The notes beneath the pieces are model-generated. The model searched no databases, had not been told where the DNA came from, and was given only the letters and a program-made list of their open reading frames with translations. Of a stretch of 64,000 bases of DNA, positions 50,802 through 62,768 are shown piece by piece (within the stretch, counting starts at the first letter, position 1; each line of letters starts with the position of its first letter). The DNA comes from Liolophura sinensis (lineage: Eukaryota > Mollusca > Polyplacophora > Chitonida > Chitonidae). The DNA lies in contig NC_088301.1 of NCBI RefSeq assembly GCF_032854445.1, forward strand, positions 34,151,187 to 34,215,186, read 5' to 3'. Made by a program: the position numbers and the translations under genes.

Positions 50802-52189
50802 GAATGTCATTGTTGTATTTGTGATCGTCCGAATTTTACTGCGGTCATACTTCTTAATGAAACACCATCAAAAAATCTTCTGTATCTTGTTTATGCTGGG
50901 GATTTCACGTTGCTTTCACTATTATTTTAGTAGTCTGACGACTAACTCCCCTTGTATTAATCCGTGTCTTGCTGGGTCGCCAACCAGAAAAGCTACATGG
51001 TGACTATAATGTTTAGTGGGTCATTCAGATTAGCTTGGATACTTGGCCGAATGCATGCCTCGAGCCTCCGGTTTTTAGTATGGCTGCAACACACTTAAAT
51101 CTGTTAAATAAGATAATGATTTCCGCGATAAACGTAATGTGAATAGTTCCACCCTGGGATTAAGATACCCAATTTCCAGTTCCACCGTACATTGGTTGTC
51201 TCTTGGTGTTGTATCGGGGTTTTTAATCATGGATACCACGTATTTTTTCCATAATTTGTGTAGCATCTTTCTGAGTTTCAATTAAACTATCAATATCCAA
51301 TGATCTGAAATGAGACTTTGAACCTTCACTAAATAAAGGTAAAAATCACACGTAGGCTTATGTTGTGTAGAAGATATCAAATTCTATGAACAAGGCTTTT
51401 TATATTGTCCCGTAAGAAAAACCTAAATCGCGTGAGACTATACTCTTAATTAATCTAATTTTTTTTATTTCTTTAAAGCCGTCCTCAGGCATTCTAGACG
51501 ATCACCTTAGTATGGTTATTATGATAACCTGCATGGATGCAAAATTCCCTATGTATAATATATATCTATATTACTATAAATAGGTCTGGAAAATGTATTT
51601 GTTTTGGCGCATATTGAGTTCACCTGAACTATTTTTCACATAAGGACGATGATTATGAATGGTTGAAAAAGAGGTATCCGGATTAAATCATACCTTTCGC
51701 CTCGTGCATAAGAAACCTGACAAAACAAAAACGCATCCGAAACAGGGGTCGCTAGATTCGAGCTGCTGTCTCACTCATAAAGTTTGATCGGCTGCGGCGG
51801 GAACGATCGATACTTCAGTCGACGGCGTCAACATGTTTGCTGTTTGTGTGCAGTGTCATATAAAGGTTGTCGCACTGGGTTTTCTGGTCGCTCGATCAAT
51901 ATCACTCCATACATACTAATGCAAAGCAAATGCTCACAGGTAGTACATGTGTGTGTATAATTTATTAATATTTTAACATAATATAATAACATTTTATAAT
52001 GTATCTCATAATAATATATTAAATTATACCAAAAACATTTTCCATATATTTTAGTGGGTGTTTATGTAAAGACATGGATTCTAAACTGATGCTCTATATA
52101 CATTATAGAATTATGTATTCTTTAAAAATGAAGCATGTGCATGCATGAATCTGTTTTTCTTATGTTACAATCATTTTTGAATGCAAATT
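50802..52189. other. Intergenic, nothing identified
   Basis: Short unrelated open frames only. No repeat family from elsewhere in the window was recognised here. Confidence 0.5.
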
Positions 52190-52550
52190 TTAGCTTATAC
52201 CTCGCAAATGACAGCGTCCGCCTCGTAAGTGGGAGCATGCATGAATTTAATCCTGAACTAGTACATGTCTGAAGTCAAGCTGTAGCCCACAGCTTATACA
52301 GCGCCGGACTTGTAAATGCAAGTCATGCATGCACCTCCTAAGCGGAAGACGGGGGGTTCAAGGTTCGGTCATTTCATGTTTTAAGTTATACTGTGTCCGA
52401 GAGCTTATACAGCTGGCGTCTCGTCAGAGGGAGACAGGGTTCAAACTTAAATTCATGTCAAACTTAAGCTCAAACAACTGTCATGAGAGCTTATACAGCG
52501 CCCGTCTTGTAAGCCTAACTTACAAGCTTCAGCTCGTATAAAGTTCATGT
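52190..52550 (+). repeat. Tandem tRNA-Thr-like modules (tRNA-derived repeats)
   Basis: AGCTTATACAG-type (A-box-like) sequence recurs near 52193, 52293, 52410 and 52489. Several copies are followed by anticodon-arm-like CCGCCTCGTAAGTGGGAG or a variant, and some by GGTTCAA (B-box-like). CTCGTAA reads as a CGT anticodon loop. Cloverleaf pairing is broken in every copy, so these are degenerate modules rather than working tRNA genes. Confidence 0.5.
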
Positions 52551-52622
52551 AGTCTCATTAAAGTAAAGAAATCGTCAGTGTATATTTAATAATGACAGAT
52601 CTACAACCTGGTTTTACCCGCA

Positions 52623-53053
52623 TTATCCCAAATACAATGACACACTTACAACTTCCCCACTGATGTCATCATATCCATATTCACTGCTCTGGGAGCTCTG
52701 CTCTGTATATCGATACACCGGAACGTTTAGAAAGTGAGGTTTGACGGCAGGATCTGCAACCTCACTGGTATTTAATACCATATAATCACCCTGGACCTCC
52801 TTGGATTGCTGCAGGAGGGGGACAAACCTTTGCCTCTCTTCCAGAGTCAAACTGCCGACATCCTTTCTCACAGTTTTGATTGGTTGATTTACACTCAGGT
52901 CCTGTTTTACCATACCAGCATTTGTGGTACATGTACCTTGAAAAATTTCCAGCCTATTCACAGGCGTATTCGAAGAGCCTTGTTGGCCAGTTAATACGGT
53001 TGCTCGTCTCCGTCTCTCTCTCTCTGCCTCCGCATGATTCATTGAACACCTAC
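52623..53053 (-). CDS. Probable terminal coding exon, unrecognised protein with tyrosine motifs
   Basis: An open frame of about 142 codons follows a plausible acceptor (GGCGTAG, minus strand). It starts with basic, charged sequence (AEAERERRRRATVL), continues as a polar Ser/Thr/Gln-rich tail, and includes DYMVL and YGYDDISGE, which resemble SH2-binding or docking tyrosines in receptor tails. The first ATG is at 53042, but with a phase-2 junction the frame runs on upstream. A strong minus-strand donor (CGCCTG|GTAAGT) at about 55371 has an open frame compatible with that phase (ending NVAW). I do not recognise the protein. It could be a receptor cytoplasmic tail or a small adaptor. Confidence 0.4.
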
Positions 53054-53737
53054 GCCAACATACATGGGAAATTAATTCAACTGTTTATTAAGTTTGTCTA
53101 TCTAAACTCCGTCCAAATTACTTTTACTAAGGCCTGTACAACCCAATGATATTTGATTACATGTTTAATAAATCAACTGAATATAGTAAAAAAAAAATAC
53201 AGAATTACCTAAAATATACTTAACGTTACTTTTCAGAAAAATAAAACCATACAATGTGGTCATTTTCGATACCATGCTGTACATGGAGATAGCTACAACA
53301 ACTCCTGCCAGTACAGTGGTAAAGCTAATCTAGTGCTATAAGATAGTGACTATTTCTGAGCGGTTATTTCAATAATACTGACATGCCAAATAAGTTGTAC
53401 ACTATACTTGCTCTCAGAAAATACAACATCAACGTCACCAGAGACGTGTGATCAATACATATAGCTTTATCTAAACTCCCTTGATTGTTTCATGAACAGG
53501 ATTAAATAATTTAAATGTTCTAATTCCATGGCTGGTTTCAGGGACCATTTGGCGTTGGTCGCTGACGACATAATAATTTATCAAACATTTGCATTTGCTA
53601 TCACTATAGTTCCAAATATGCATTAGTGCACATTACATATTCTTCTCTTGCCTATCTCTCACACCAGCCAATCAGAATCGATTCTATATCCCTTTAACAA
53701 AAAGTTTGTCACTAGCAAAATGTTCAGATGTCATAAT

Positions 53738-53765
53738 GATGATGTCATAATGATGATGTCATAAA
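53738..53765. repeat. Short GATGATGTCATAAT tandem repeat
   Basis: GATGTCATAAT and GATGATGTCATAAT units repeat two to three times. Simple microsatellite-like sequence. Confidence 0.6.
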
Positions 53766-53769
53766 CGTC

Positions 53770-56700
53770 CAACAATATAAATTCGACCCATAAAGCCATA
53801 GAAATTCAATATTACAATGAATTTAATTACGCCCCAGAATTTTTAAAACGTGTGATATTTTTTCTTGTTTTGTTTTGTTTGTTTTTTTGGTTTGGTTTGG
53901 TGGTTTCTGTAAGCGGGTATGATGATGGCGACTTCTTGGAATATTGTTGTGTTTTCCTTTAGCTAATTTTTATTCTGAACTGTGACATGAACTACAGTCA
54001 TGAATCTTGACTGATACCAAGAAATCAAATTGCCTGTTGTACTCCAAAAAACAAATTTCCTGAACTTTAAATGCAAAGAGTATATGAACATGCAATATAT
54101 ATTATATGAAATACCAATAACATTGACAATGCCCTAAAAATACAGTTAATAATTTATTTTTCAACCGTGTAAAATGTATTTGAAACATATTTGTTTCCTA
54201 GGTTTCTGTATTTCGCAGTGCACATAGTTTGTTTTTGTCCTCTTTTATATTGTTGAGTTTAGTGAAACCTCTCGATACCAGAATTTGTCATTATTATATT
54301 ATTATGAACTTTGCCTGTTGGTGTTATGGTAAGTTTTCTGATTTATTTTCTTGGCAAACAAAAGAAACTCATGAAGTTGTACTCCATCAACAAAGTTTAG
54401 CAAGATTGCACCAATTACACTCTCGGAGCGTTTTTAGAATAAACTATACACAAACAAGGGCAAATCATTTTAGCTACTTTCAACACAATGGTCTGTTCTT
54501 TCAGATGGCATGTCATATTGAAAGTCTCAGTCCAGCTGCCTTGAATCCCAGATTATCATGCGAGGTTTAAATCTAAATAACTACATGCAAAGAACTGGCC
54601 GAAAAAATAACTTGCTGACCATTAAGAATGTTCAAACGCCTAACAAATCTCCTTGTTTAGACATCCGAATAACTCCCCGACCTTTATTCTGTGTGTATTG
54701 AAGAAATGCGGGATGAGTATATGGTCGTTTGTGATATGGCAGTGATTGCCGTCAGATGTTGCAAAATTCCAAAACTGAGAATGTGTCTTTAGATTTTCAC
54801 ATTCGATGGACATACTCGTCTTCTTTAGTCACAAACATAAATTTTTATATTTGTCCTTTAACATTTTTCTCAATCTGAAAGGCAAATTTTGCTTGTATAT
54901 GTCTTCCATAGATTTTTACAATACACACCGTGTCACTGTTGTCTTTCTGCAAATATATGAAGTCGGGACAATCTGTCAGGATGATCGCATATAGTCATGC
55001 AAACTTTTCACAGAATCGTGACTACATGACCTGGATTTAAGATTTACAGCTTTATTTTGTGGTCGGTGCATGTTTATTTTAAAATCAATATCCAAGTGCT
55101 GAATCTGGATTCTTTTCTTTGTCCCGCGATTCGATTTCGAAGATTGGAATCAAACGCGTGTTCGTTTAATCCGTATATTTTTTTTCGGTCTTAGTAATTG
55201 TTTCTTCAACAGTCTATTTTACTAAGGTGTCACTGTGTCTGCGTATTGCACCACTGTTAAGCCCAATTACATTCAACATTAATTGTTGTGTCTAGTCAGA
55301 AATAAGGAAAAAAGTATCAGAAAACGATGGAATGCCGATATAAAACATTATCGACGTATTTGATACTTACCAGGCGACATTGGACAGCATGTAGCGTTGA
55401 GGAGAGAAGCGTTCTGTACGCACACATCTAGAAATAAAGCTGTTGTGGAACAGAGGATGACCGACACACAGAGACAATTTGTCTTCTTAACAACAACCTG
55501 ATTATTTGGCGATCTATGTATGGAATGGTAACTGATACTGATAAATGTGTCACTGATACATTATTCTTTGAGGATGAAAGAATCTGTTTGTATCTGTCAG
55601 AAGTGAGGCATGATACAATTTTACGCCCGCACAGGTAGAGTGGAATTTGAACGACATCTCAATATCTGACAGAATTCGAAGTAATCTTGATGGGTTACAG
55701 CCCAATGACCTTCTGTATTGGAAATAGGAATATTACGTTACAGACAGTTTTGCGTCTTCCTTCAAATCACACTTTTCGACCAATCCCTGGGCTTGCTAAT
55801 AAGTACTAAATCCCAACTAAAACTCTAAACCACATTCAGATTTTCGAATATGACATTCTGGAAAAACGCAGAATATGTGTAAGACTACACAGGTGCTCCA
55901 GAAAGACTCCGCTGACATAGCCGCGTTCTTGAAAAAATGTCAACAAAATCTATCACAGAAGAATGCATTTAATGATATATTATTGCGAATCGGATACCAT
56001 GTAGTTCAGGTCGCGATCTTCAGGCTGGGTTGTGTTAGCTTAAGACTCAAATTTCTCAGACGTTTATACCGTATCTATAACCGCGTAAATTGCGAGAAGT
56101 TGTAAGATAAAGACATCGGCATACAAAGTTGAAAGTAACAAAATACTATCAGTGTGGCATGATATCTTATAATACACTTTTTGGTGGCACTTTTAACATT
56201 TATTTGCTCTTAATTCATTTTCAACTGTTTAAAAACTGCATTCATGTGACCAGCAAGATATATGAGACCGCACATTCCGATTTATATTCCTGGAAACATA
56301 AAATTGTAGCAGCAAAAATGTCTTTGTTCCGTGACAATAATACATGATTTATGTATGCATGTATAAGGTTGCGTCTGACTGGTAGACGAGCAAAAGATCG
56401 TGAAGCCGTTTATGCCTTCATTTTTTTTTCATCCTGACTAGATATCACACCTGCCTGATATAATGTGTAAAAAGCATTGTCGTAAATCAAATATATATGT
56501 ATATTATATATGGGACAGAATTTCTGCAATGGTGTAGAAACTGAAAAGATTTTGAATTGTTAAATGTAGCTTTCTTGTGTTGAAAGAGAAATAGCGCAAT
56601 CATATATGCGACGAGAATTTATTGTTATACATATGCATGCAATCATGTCAGATTTTTTTGATGTTTGTCAATTTGTGATGAAGGACATGTTGTCTAGCAT

Positions 56701-57320
56701 AACAATTAATCTCATCAAGTTCAACGCTTTTAAGACATAACCTGTCCATGACCACCGCAAGTGGTAACTTTGTCTGTTGAAATAAATACACAAAAGTTGA
56801 AGAAAAGGCAAAAATGAAACATGTCTTTACCTTGACAAGTGCCGACCGTTGCTACGGAGATACATGTCAATATTTACCAGTTAATAATCACAGAATTGTC
56901 ACAATTATTGTCCTCTCATGTTAAGGCCCTCTACAGTCTGCGATGCTCGAGAGTTGAAGAGCTTAAGGTAAAACATATCTTCAGACATTAATGTTTTATT
57001 TAATGATTTAAAATTTCAAATGCGGCATATAAACTCGTTGTTTTCTATATTGCCGATTATCCCTTGGCCAATAAGGCCGTGCGCTAAAATGCAGCTATTA
57101 TTAGTTTCAAAGAAGGACATTTGTCAGATACCGGTAAAGAGCATGCGGATATGAACCCAATCACTTTCCCGTAAATGAAATATTCCTGACAGTAACGTTA
57201 AATCTCATTCAATCAAATAAATTAACAAAATTTAAATAGTACATGACATCTGCGAAATACATTTTTTGCTTTTTTTTAAATAGATTAAGTTTTCTTTATG
57301 TTGTGTGCCTTATCACAAAA
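53770..57320. other. Intergenic or intronic, nothing firm
   Basis: If the minus-strand exon at 52623-53053 splices from the donor at 55371, part of this is its intron. Open frames at 54229-54570 and 55875-56347 are AT-rich, lack splice sites and resemble nothing I know. Confidence 0.4.
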
Positions 57321-57321
57321 G

Positions 57322-57385
57322 GCCGAAGAGGAAGCCAGCATGAACTCACAGCAGCCGTACTAATGAGAGGCTCCTATAGATCATG
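57322..57385 (-). repeat. tRNA-derived SINE, small fragment
   Basis: GGCCGAAGAGGAAGCCAGCA and GAACTCACAGCAGCCGTA match the junction between head and body of the SINE family. Confidence 0.6.
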
Positions 57386-57977
57386 TATGGTAAACATGTC
57401 CTAGATGTATTAATTTAAAACTAATTATGTCACTATTTAGGAGTTTCTTACACAGTTTTATGGAGTTAGTATACATGTACCCTATACGATAATACAGAAG
57501 CCTAATGACGACTGCACTCTCACTTTCACTTCAGTTGGGGGACGTTACTACACCTACATGTAGCTAGATTTGCGTTATATTACAGTGGCTGTCTTGATGG
57601 GATATTTCAGGCCTTTGAAGGTATGAAATTTTAAGCCCTTGGTCCTGTGCAAGAGTTTTGTTTTAGCAAGCTGAGTAGCGAAATGGATTACAATTGGACA
57701 GGTGTTTAAGACCATACTAATGATTCATTAAAATGATGTACAACTTTACATGTGCAGAAGACCGGAGCCCTAGATACCTAATTCCGAGTTACGTTGTAAA
57801 GAGATGTAAAAGAGGACTTATACTTGAACAGAAGTTTATCTGCATGATTACATGGAAATCTGGCTATATTACGCGAGATGATTTCTTCTTACACACCAAT
57901 TTTAACAGTTCCAGACGTGAACCAACAGCCTTTGACAAATACTCTTCTTGTGACGCACGGATTTCCACCTGATATCT

Positions 57978-58110
57978 GATTTATTTATTTATTTATTTGA
58001 TTTGTGTTTTATGCCGTACTCAAGAAAATTTCACTTAAACGACGGCGGCCAGTATTATGGTGCAAGAGAGGAACCACTACCATCAGCAGGTTGCTGGGAG
58101 ACCTGATGTC
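57978..58110 (-). repeat. tRNA-derived SINE, 3' part
   Basis: TTTATTTATTTATTTATTTG tail, then GCCGTACTCAAGAAAATTTC and GACGGCGGCCAGTATTATGG. The copy ends after CATCAGCAGGTTGCTGGGAG. Confidence 0.8.
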
Positions 58111-58839
58111 TAATGGACTTTATATGACTTCTAGCGATGTTGATTGTTTTCGCCAAGGCCCCGAGAACAGTGGAGGTCGAGAAATGCATACCTTGCGACT
58201 AACCCAGATTTTATTGATAATTTCTCTTCATGCGTCATTAATCTTACCTCGCATTGTCCCGCACTGTAGACCTGTTGACAAGCAATTAGTTCATGTACTC
58301 GGTAAGTTCTGATAAATCAGGGTTTTTTATGTTCTACCTGGAATATGGACAAGCTCCTCGTATTATCCTCGAAGCTCTGTACCTGTAGCTGCATGCCTAT
58401 TATTTGGTGTATGAAGGAAGTCTAACGATTATCGACATGGAATATTAAATCCATGTTAAATAAACTGAAAAGCTCTGAGTTAGGTTCTGGGTCGGCTTCG
58501 GATTTTCCTGAGATCAGTGGTGTTACAACATACACTGACTGTAAACAAGAATTTCTGTGTTTGCCAGGGCTGTCTGGCCGAGAGAAGCCAGTAGTGGAAA
58601 GCCGGGTGATTGGGACGATGTACCACCTGGTACTTTTCATGCATAAATGTGTGAGAGGGGGAATAATCAAGTAATATTGTTTTTATTCTTAGCCATACAA
58701 ACCATACATTATGAAAGAGGAATCCCCACGACATTTTAAAGAAGCTGTCACTGTGTATTTATTCCATATTGATTGTGGTTTAACAATGTGAGTAGTATAG
58801 AAGGGGCCGAACGTGTCGTATTGGGTTGGAGCAATTGGG

Positions 58840-59160
58840 GTGGAGCAGGTGAGGGTGTGTCGTTGAGTCCGCGCTCCCATGAGCGCGGTGCATACACGCG
58901 ACGCGCCAACGGACCAATGAGCGCAGCTACTTTACCTCCTTCTGACCAATGAGGCGAATAACGTCACGCGTGACGTCACGGGCGAGAGCAGATCCTTCAG
59001 CTCCTTGGCGCCCAAACAGACGCATGGGTGACCTAATGGTCTTGGCGCGTGAGGTGTTTCGTTGAGTCCGCGCCTCAACGGACCAATGAGCGCAGCTCCT
59101 TCAGCTCCTTCGCGCCCAAAGGACCCATGGATGACCACGTGATCTTGGCGCCTGATAATG
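58840..59160. repeat. Left flank repeats of the zinc-finger island (CRE, CCAAT, GCGCC)
   Basis: Contains TCGTTGAGTCCGCGC twice (about 58860 and 59061), GGACCAATGAGCGCAGCT twice, and ACGTCACGCGTGACGTCACG at about 58961-58980. A segment at about 58961-59005 is the reverse complement of the unit at about 59868-59911 on the far side of the zinc-finger exons. It is markedly GC-rich compared with its surroundings. Confidence 0.75.
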
Positions 59161-59186
59161 CGTGTGTGGGTGGGTATGTGACTTAC

Positions 59187-59655
59187 CTGCACTCCCCAAT
59201 CCCACAACCTGTAAAACGTCTTGTCACACCCTTCGCATTTGCCCACACGCTCCTGTTTTTCGTGTCGCCGCTTGTGCCGAACCAAATGGCCCCGGCAGGG
59301 AAACGTTCGCTCGCAGGACGGGCACGTGAACTTAGCTCCTTCCTCCTCCGCGTGGTACGTCCGCTCATGCCGCAGCCACGCGTCCCACCTAGAAAAGTGC
59401 CAGGCACAAGTGCTGCAATTAAACTCACCCTCTACCACCAAGGTAGGGGATGTCAATCTTGCCCCCCCACCCCCCCCCCTTGGCGCGCTGCGTTTGCTCG
59501 TGCCGCAGGCAATTGCTCCGTCCGGAAAAGTGCCGACAAGTAAACTCCCCCCTTTGCCGAAACATCTCCTCCTGCTCCTGCTGCTCCTCCTCCTCCTCCG
59601 TAAGCCCTGATGGCTGAGTAGGGTCTCTCTGGATGAACGTGGTGTAATGTTGTCT
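59187..59655 (-). pseudogene. C2H2 zinc-finger gene fragment, reading frame broken
   Basis: Read on the minus strand. One finger is incomplete (EFTCRHFSGRSNCLRHEQTQ; the second Cys of the pair is missing). Then come two good C2H2 fingers, FNCSTCAWHFSRWDAWLRHE and FTCPSCERTFPCRGHLVRHK with their His pairs, and the start of another (KCEGCDKTFYRLWDWGVQ). It stops at a good donor (GTGCAG|GTAAGT) at 59187. A possible acceptor (TGCCTAG) at 59656 and an acidic run (EEEEEQQEQEE) precede the first finger. The first finger and the later ones lie in different frames, separated by G-runs of 10 and 7. This could be a real frameshift, an assembly or sequencing slip, or an unseen intron. Such proteins usually bind DNA in the nucleus. 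No clear ATG start was found in the long frames. Confidence 0.65.
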
Positions 59656-59699
59656 AGGCAGGTAAGATAGCCGGAGCAGCTTCACTCTCTTTACACACC

Positions 59700-60480
59700 T
59701 TCATTTTTCCCGTCAACGCGGACGTCAACGAAATTCAGGCTCCAAAACCGCGCGGTTACCCATTGGTCAGTTTTGTCGCGAAATGGAGCTGAAAGAGCCG
59801 ATCTCACGCGTGACATAAGTTTTGGCACAAAATGGAGTTCACCGATTTGTCACTTTTGGCGCGAAATGAAGCTAAAGGAGCTGCTCTCGTGCGTGACGTC
59901 ACGCGTGACGTCTTATTGGTCAGCCCTTATTGGTCAGTTTTGGCACGAAATGGAACTCACCCATTGGTGAGTTTTGCGCGAAATGGACTTGAAGGAGCTG
60001 GTCTCGCGCGTGACGTCATGTGAAAGCCCGCATTAAGTGTCATTATTATACCAAATGTGATTTCTGTAGGTGCAGTATTAACGGAGATATGGCGTCAGTG
60101 GTCAGTTTTGGCGCGAAAAAAGGGCTCACGCATTGGTCACTTTTGGCGCGAAATGGAGCGGAATGAGCTGCTCTCGTGCGTGACGTCACGCGTGACGTAA
60201 TATTGGTCAGCCCTTATTGGTCCATTGGCGTGAAATGGAGCTCACCCATTGGTGAGTTTTGCGCGAAATGGACTTGAAGGAGCTGGTCTCGCGCTTGACG
60301 TCATGCGATAGCCCGCATTAAGTGTCATTATTATACCAAATCTGATGTCTTAGGTGCAGTATTAATGGATATATGGCCTCATTGGTCAGTTTTGGCGCGA
60401 TAAAGGGGCTCACGCAATGGTCAGTTTTTTGCGCGAAATTGATCTGAAGGAACTACTCTCGCCCGTGACTTCACGGGCCT
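59700..60480. promoter_or_regulatory. 285-bp repeat array dense in E2F-, CRE- and CCAAT-type motifs
   Basis: Perfect E2F-like TTTTGGCGCGAAA lies at 59854, 60106 and 60141, with one-base variants near 59771, 59974, 60263 and 60394. CRE palindrome TGACGTCA lies at 59894, 60011, 60181 and 60296. ATTGG (inverted CCAAT) occurs about ten times, including 59762, 59915, 59929, 59963, 60132, 60202, 60216 and 60381. AGCCCGCATTAAGTGTCATT at 60025 and 60310 gives a period of 285 bp; there are about two full units and a partial third. It sits upstream of the minus-strand zinc-finger exons, so it could be their promoter. Factor binding is inferred from consensus only. Confidence 0.7.
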
Positions 60481-60482
60481 GC

Positions 60483-60591
<109 letters not shown>

Positions 60592-60599
60592 TAGTCTGC

Positions 60600-62613
60600 T
60601 GAACGTGAAACTTTAACGTGACTGAGGTGTTATTATGAGATAATATGCCTGATGTCATTTGGGCGTATTTTACATACCGGAAAGGGGTATATTTGAATGG
60701 TTTCAGATAAATAAAACATTCTCCATGGTATTGATCTTATCTATTAATAATCACCAGAGGCTACCCACATATGTTCATGTAGACATTTCGTCCTTCATGA
60801 TGAAATCTTGGACGAGACTCTTGTATCCTATTACTCATGTGGAAGAGTTCCATCTGGATAAAACATCAATCTCTTCTTGGTCATTAATACTGTTATTACT
60901 GCATTCGTGACTAAGTTGTATTTATTTTTGGTAAAACTTAATATAAACAATCAAAAACCATTTTACCTGTGACAACGGATATGAAGAAGTTACCGAAGGA
61001 TAATTGATTTTTCGACGGCTGTCCCTATTATCAAGTCTAATCCATACGACCCAAGTCTGTTTTTTGCATCCCAGTGTTTGTTGTTATTTCTTATCCGCCT
61101 CATGCTGAACCAGTTTGTCTTGCCTGTCATGGAGAAATAACGCCCATTTTTCGCAAACAGCAACGATCGCTGATAATGGTATCCCTTTGAGTGCTCTTTG
61201 AATATTTTAAGCTGAACCTACTTGCCTCCATGCATCTTTACGCCTTCTGATATTAACAGTCCTCCTGTCATCGTCGTGAAGATCGAACGAGCAGGGGTAC
61301 TGGGAATCCAGTTCCAGTTCTTCCCCTCCAGTTCTGCCCTACATTGTGACCATCGAGATATTCTCAATTTTCTTGACATAGGCCTACGTTTCACAGGGGA
61401 AAAGTATTCCAATTCTATGTTTAATGCATGCGTGTGCCGAATATACTGAATGTTGCATACTTTTACTCATATAGAGGAATCAGAAGGCACCCGTGGTATC
61501 CATTTCCATGGTTACCTGTTCGAAATTCCTAGCTGTACTAATCCGTCAGACAAATGTACTGATTCCCAGACATAACCACGCAACAGTCACCGTTTGACTT
61601 CTTTCACCATTTAGGCTTTTATACTGAATATTACCGATAAGATCTGAACTGTACTGAGCTTAGGGCTGGTCGCACAAAGAAACGACAATTCAGACTACTT
61701 TTTTCATTCACTGACGCGCTGGTGTGAGCCTTTACTCTAGATATTGAAGAAAATTATCTTCCTTGGATACCGAACACTGTTTACGCTTTCAAAACTCTTG
61801 ACGACTGTGTTCCACGCAATTTAACAATAGTAGCTGGCTGACCAAAACGCCAAATGGTTGTTCGGCAATAATCTTATCGACTTTCCCCGGTATCTTAGCT
61901 TCCGGCAAGACAAGTTTCACCAATACGTGACCGAGTGTTCGATATGGCACTTCCGTTCAAGATCAGACTTGATCAAAGCCCCACACAAAAGCTCGCAGAA
62001 ATGAAGGAGATTTTGAATAAACTCTATTAATAGCGTTCACGGTGACTTACAGTCATGGAGATAAACGTTAAACGCAGTCTACATGTACCCATGTTGTCAT
62101 CTATATGGTGAAAGAGTCCGAAAGAACCTTCATGCTCTATTCTGTCTTTGATATTATTATAATGAGAGGTCTAGAGCTGTATGCAAATACTTGACACCGT
62201 TTGTCAACAGTGCCTTTGGTATTGGATGGAAATATTACATATTTCTAATTCCTTTTATGAACTACTTTCTTTATTAACGTGGGTTCAATAGTAATATTTT
62301 TTACATACACCGACATGCAGTGTCACACATTTTGAAACAAAATAAGGCATTCTGCATTTCAGATATGTTTGTTTCTTCATATTTGTTTTATCTCAAATAT
62401 CGAAAAAAATTCATATTCCTAATCAAGGATATACTCGTCACATTGTGAATATTACAAACGCCATCTATATGCATCAAAACTCCCAATAATAGCATTATAA
62501 TCAAACCATATTCAAGCATTTTGAAATTTGACTTCATCTTTGTTTCTCGGCCTGTGAGGATTGCTTGATTCCGTCACAATTTTCACAAATATAGAAATAT
62601 TGCTTTTGGTAGA
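60600..62613. other. Intergenic, no gene recognised
   Basis: Short open frames only (for example 60659-60910 and 61222-61449), with no recognisable domain or splice context. The part nearest 62613 is probably 3' UTR of the minus-strand GPCR. Confidence 0.5.
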
Positions 62614-62768
62614 CTAACTAACGACACCAGGTACCGATTCCCCCTGAAGCTCAGGTGTTAATGGAGTCTGAGGTTTTTGCATAACAGCATCACTCAGTGG
62701 CAACGTTGATGGATTCAAAACCACTGCTACTCCATCCGTTGTAGACACAGTGCAAGCGGGGCTCACCG

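Noticed and set aside
54229-54570. 113-codon ORF
   Set aside because: Hydrophobic AT-rich translation without a recognisable family or flanking splice sites.
58422-58734. Overlapping ORFs on both strands
   Set aside because: No recognisable domain, no splice context, and the frames on the two strands are equally open, as expected by chance.
58932-59186. Continuation of the zinc-finger frame past 59187
   Set aside because: A good splice donor ends the exon, and the read-through encodes the flanking repeat. The H-x3-H there has the wrong spacing for a C2H2 finger.
59049-59610. Plus-strand ORFs opposite the zinc fingers
   Set aside because: They are shadows of the zinc-finger coding strand; the Cys/His spacing is only meaningful on the minus strand.
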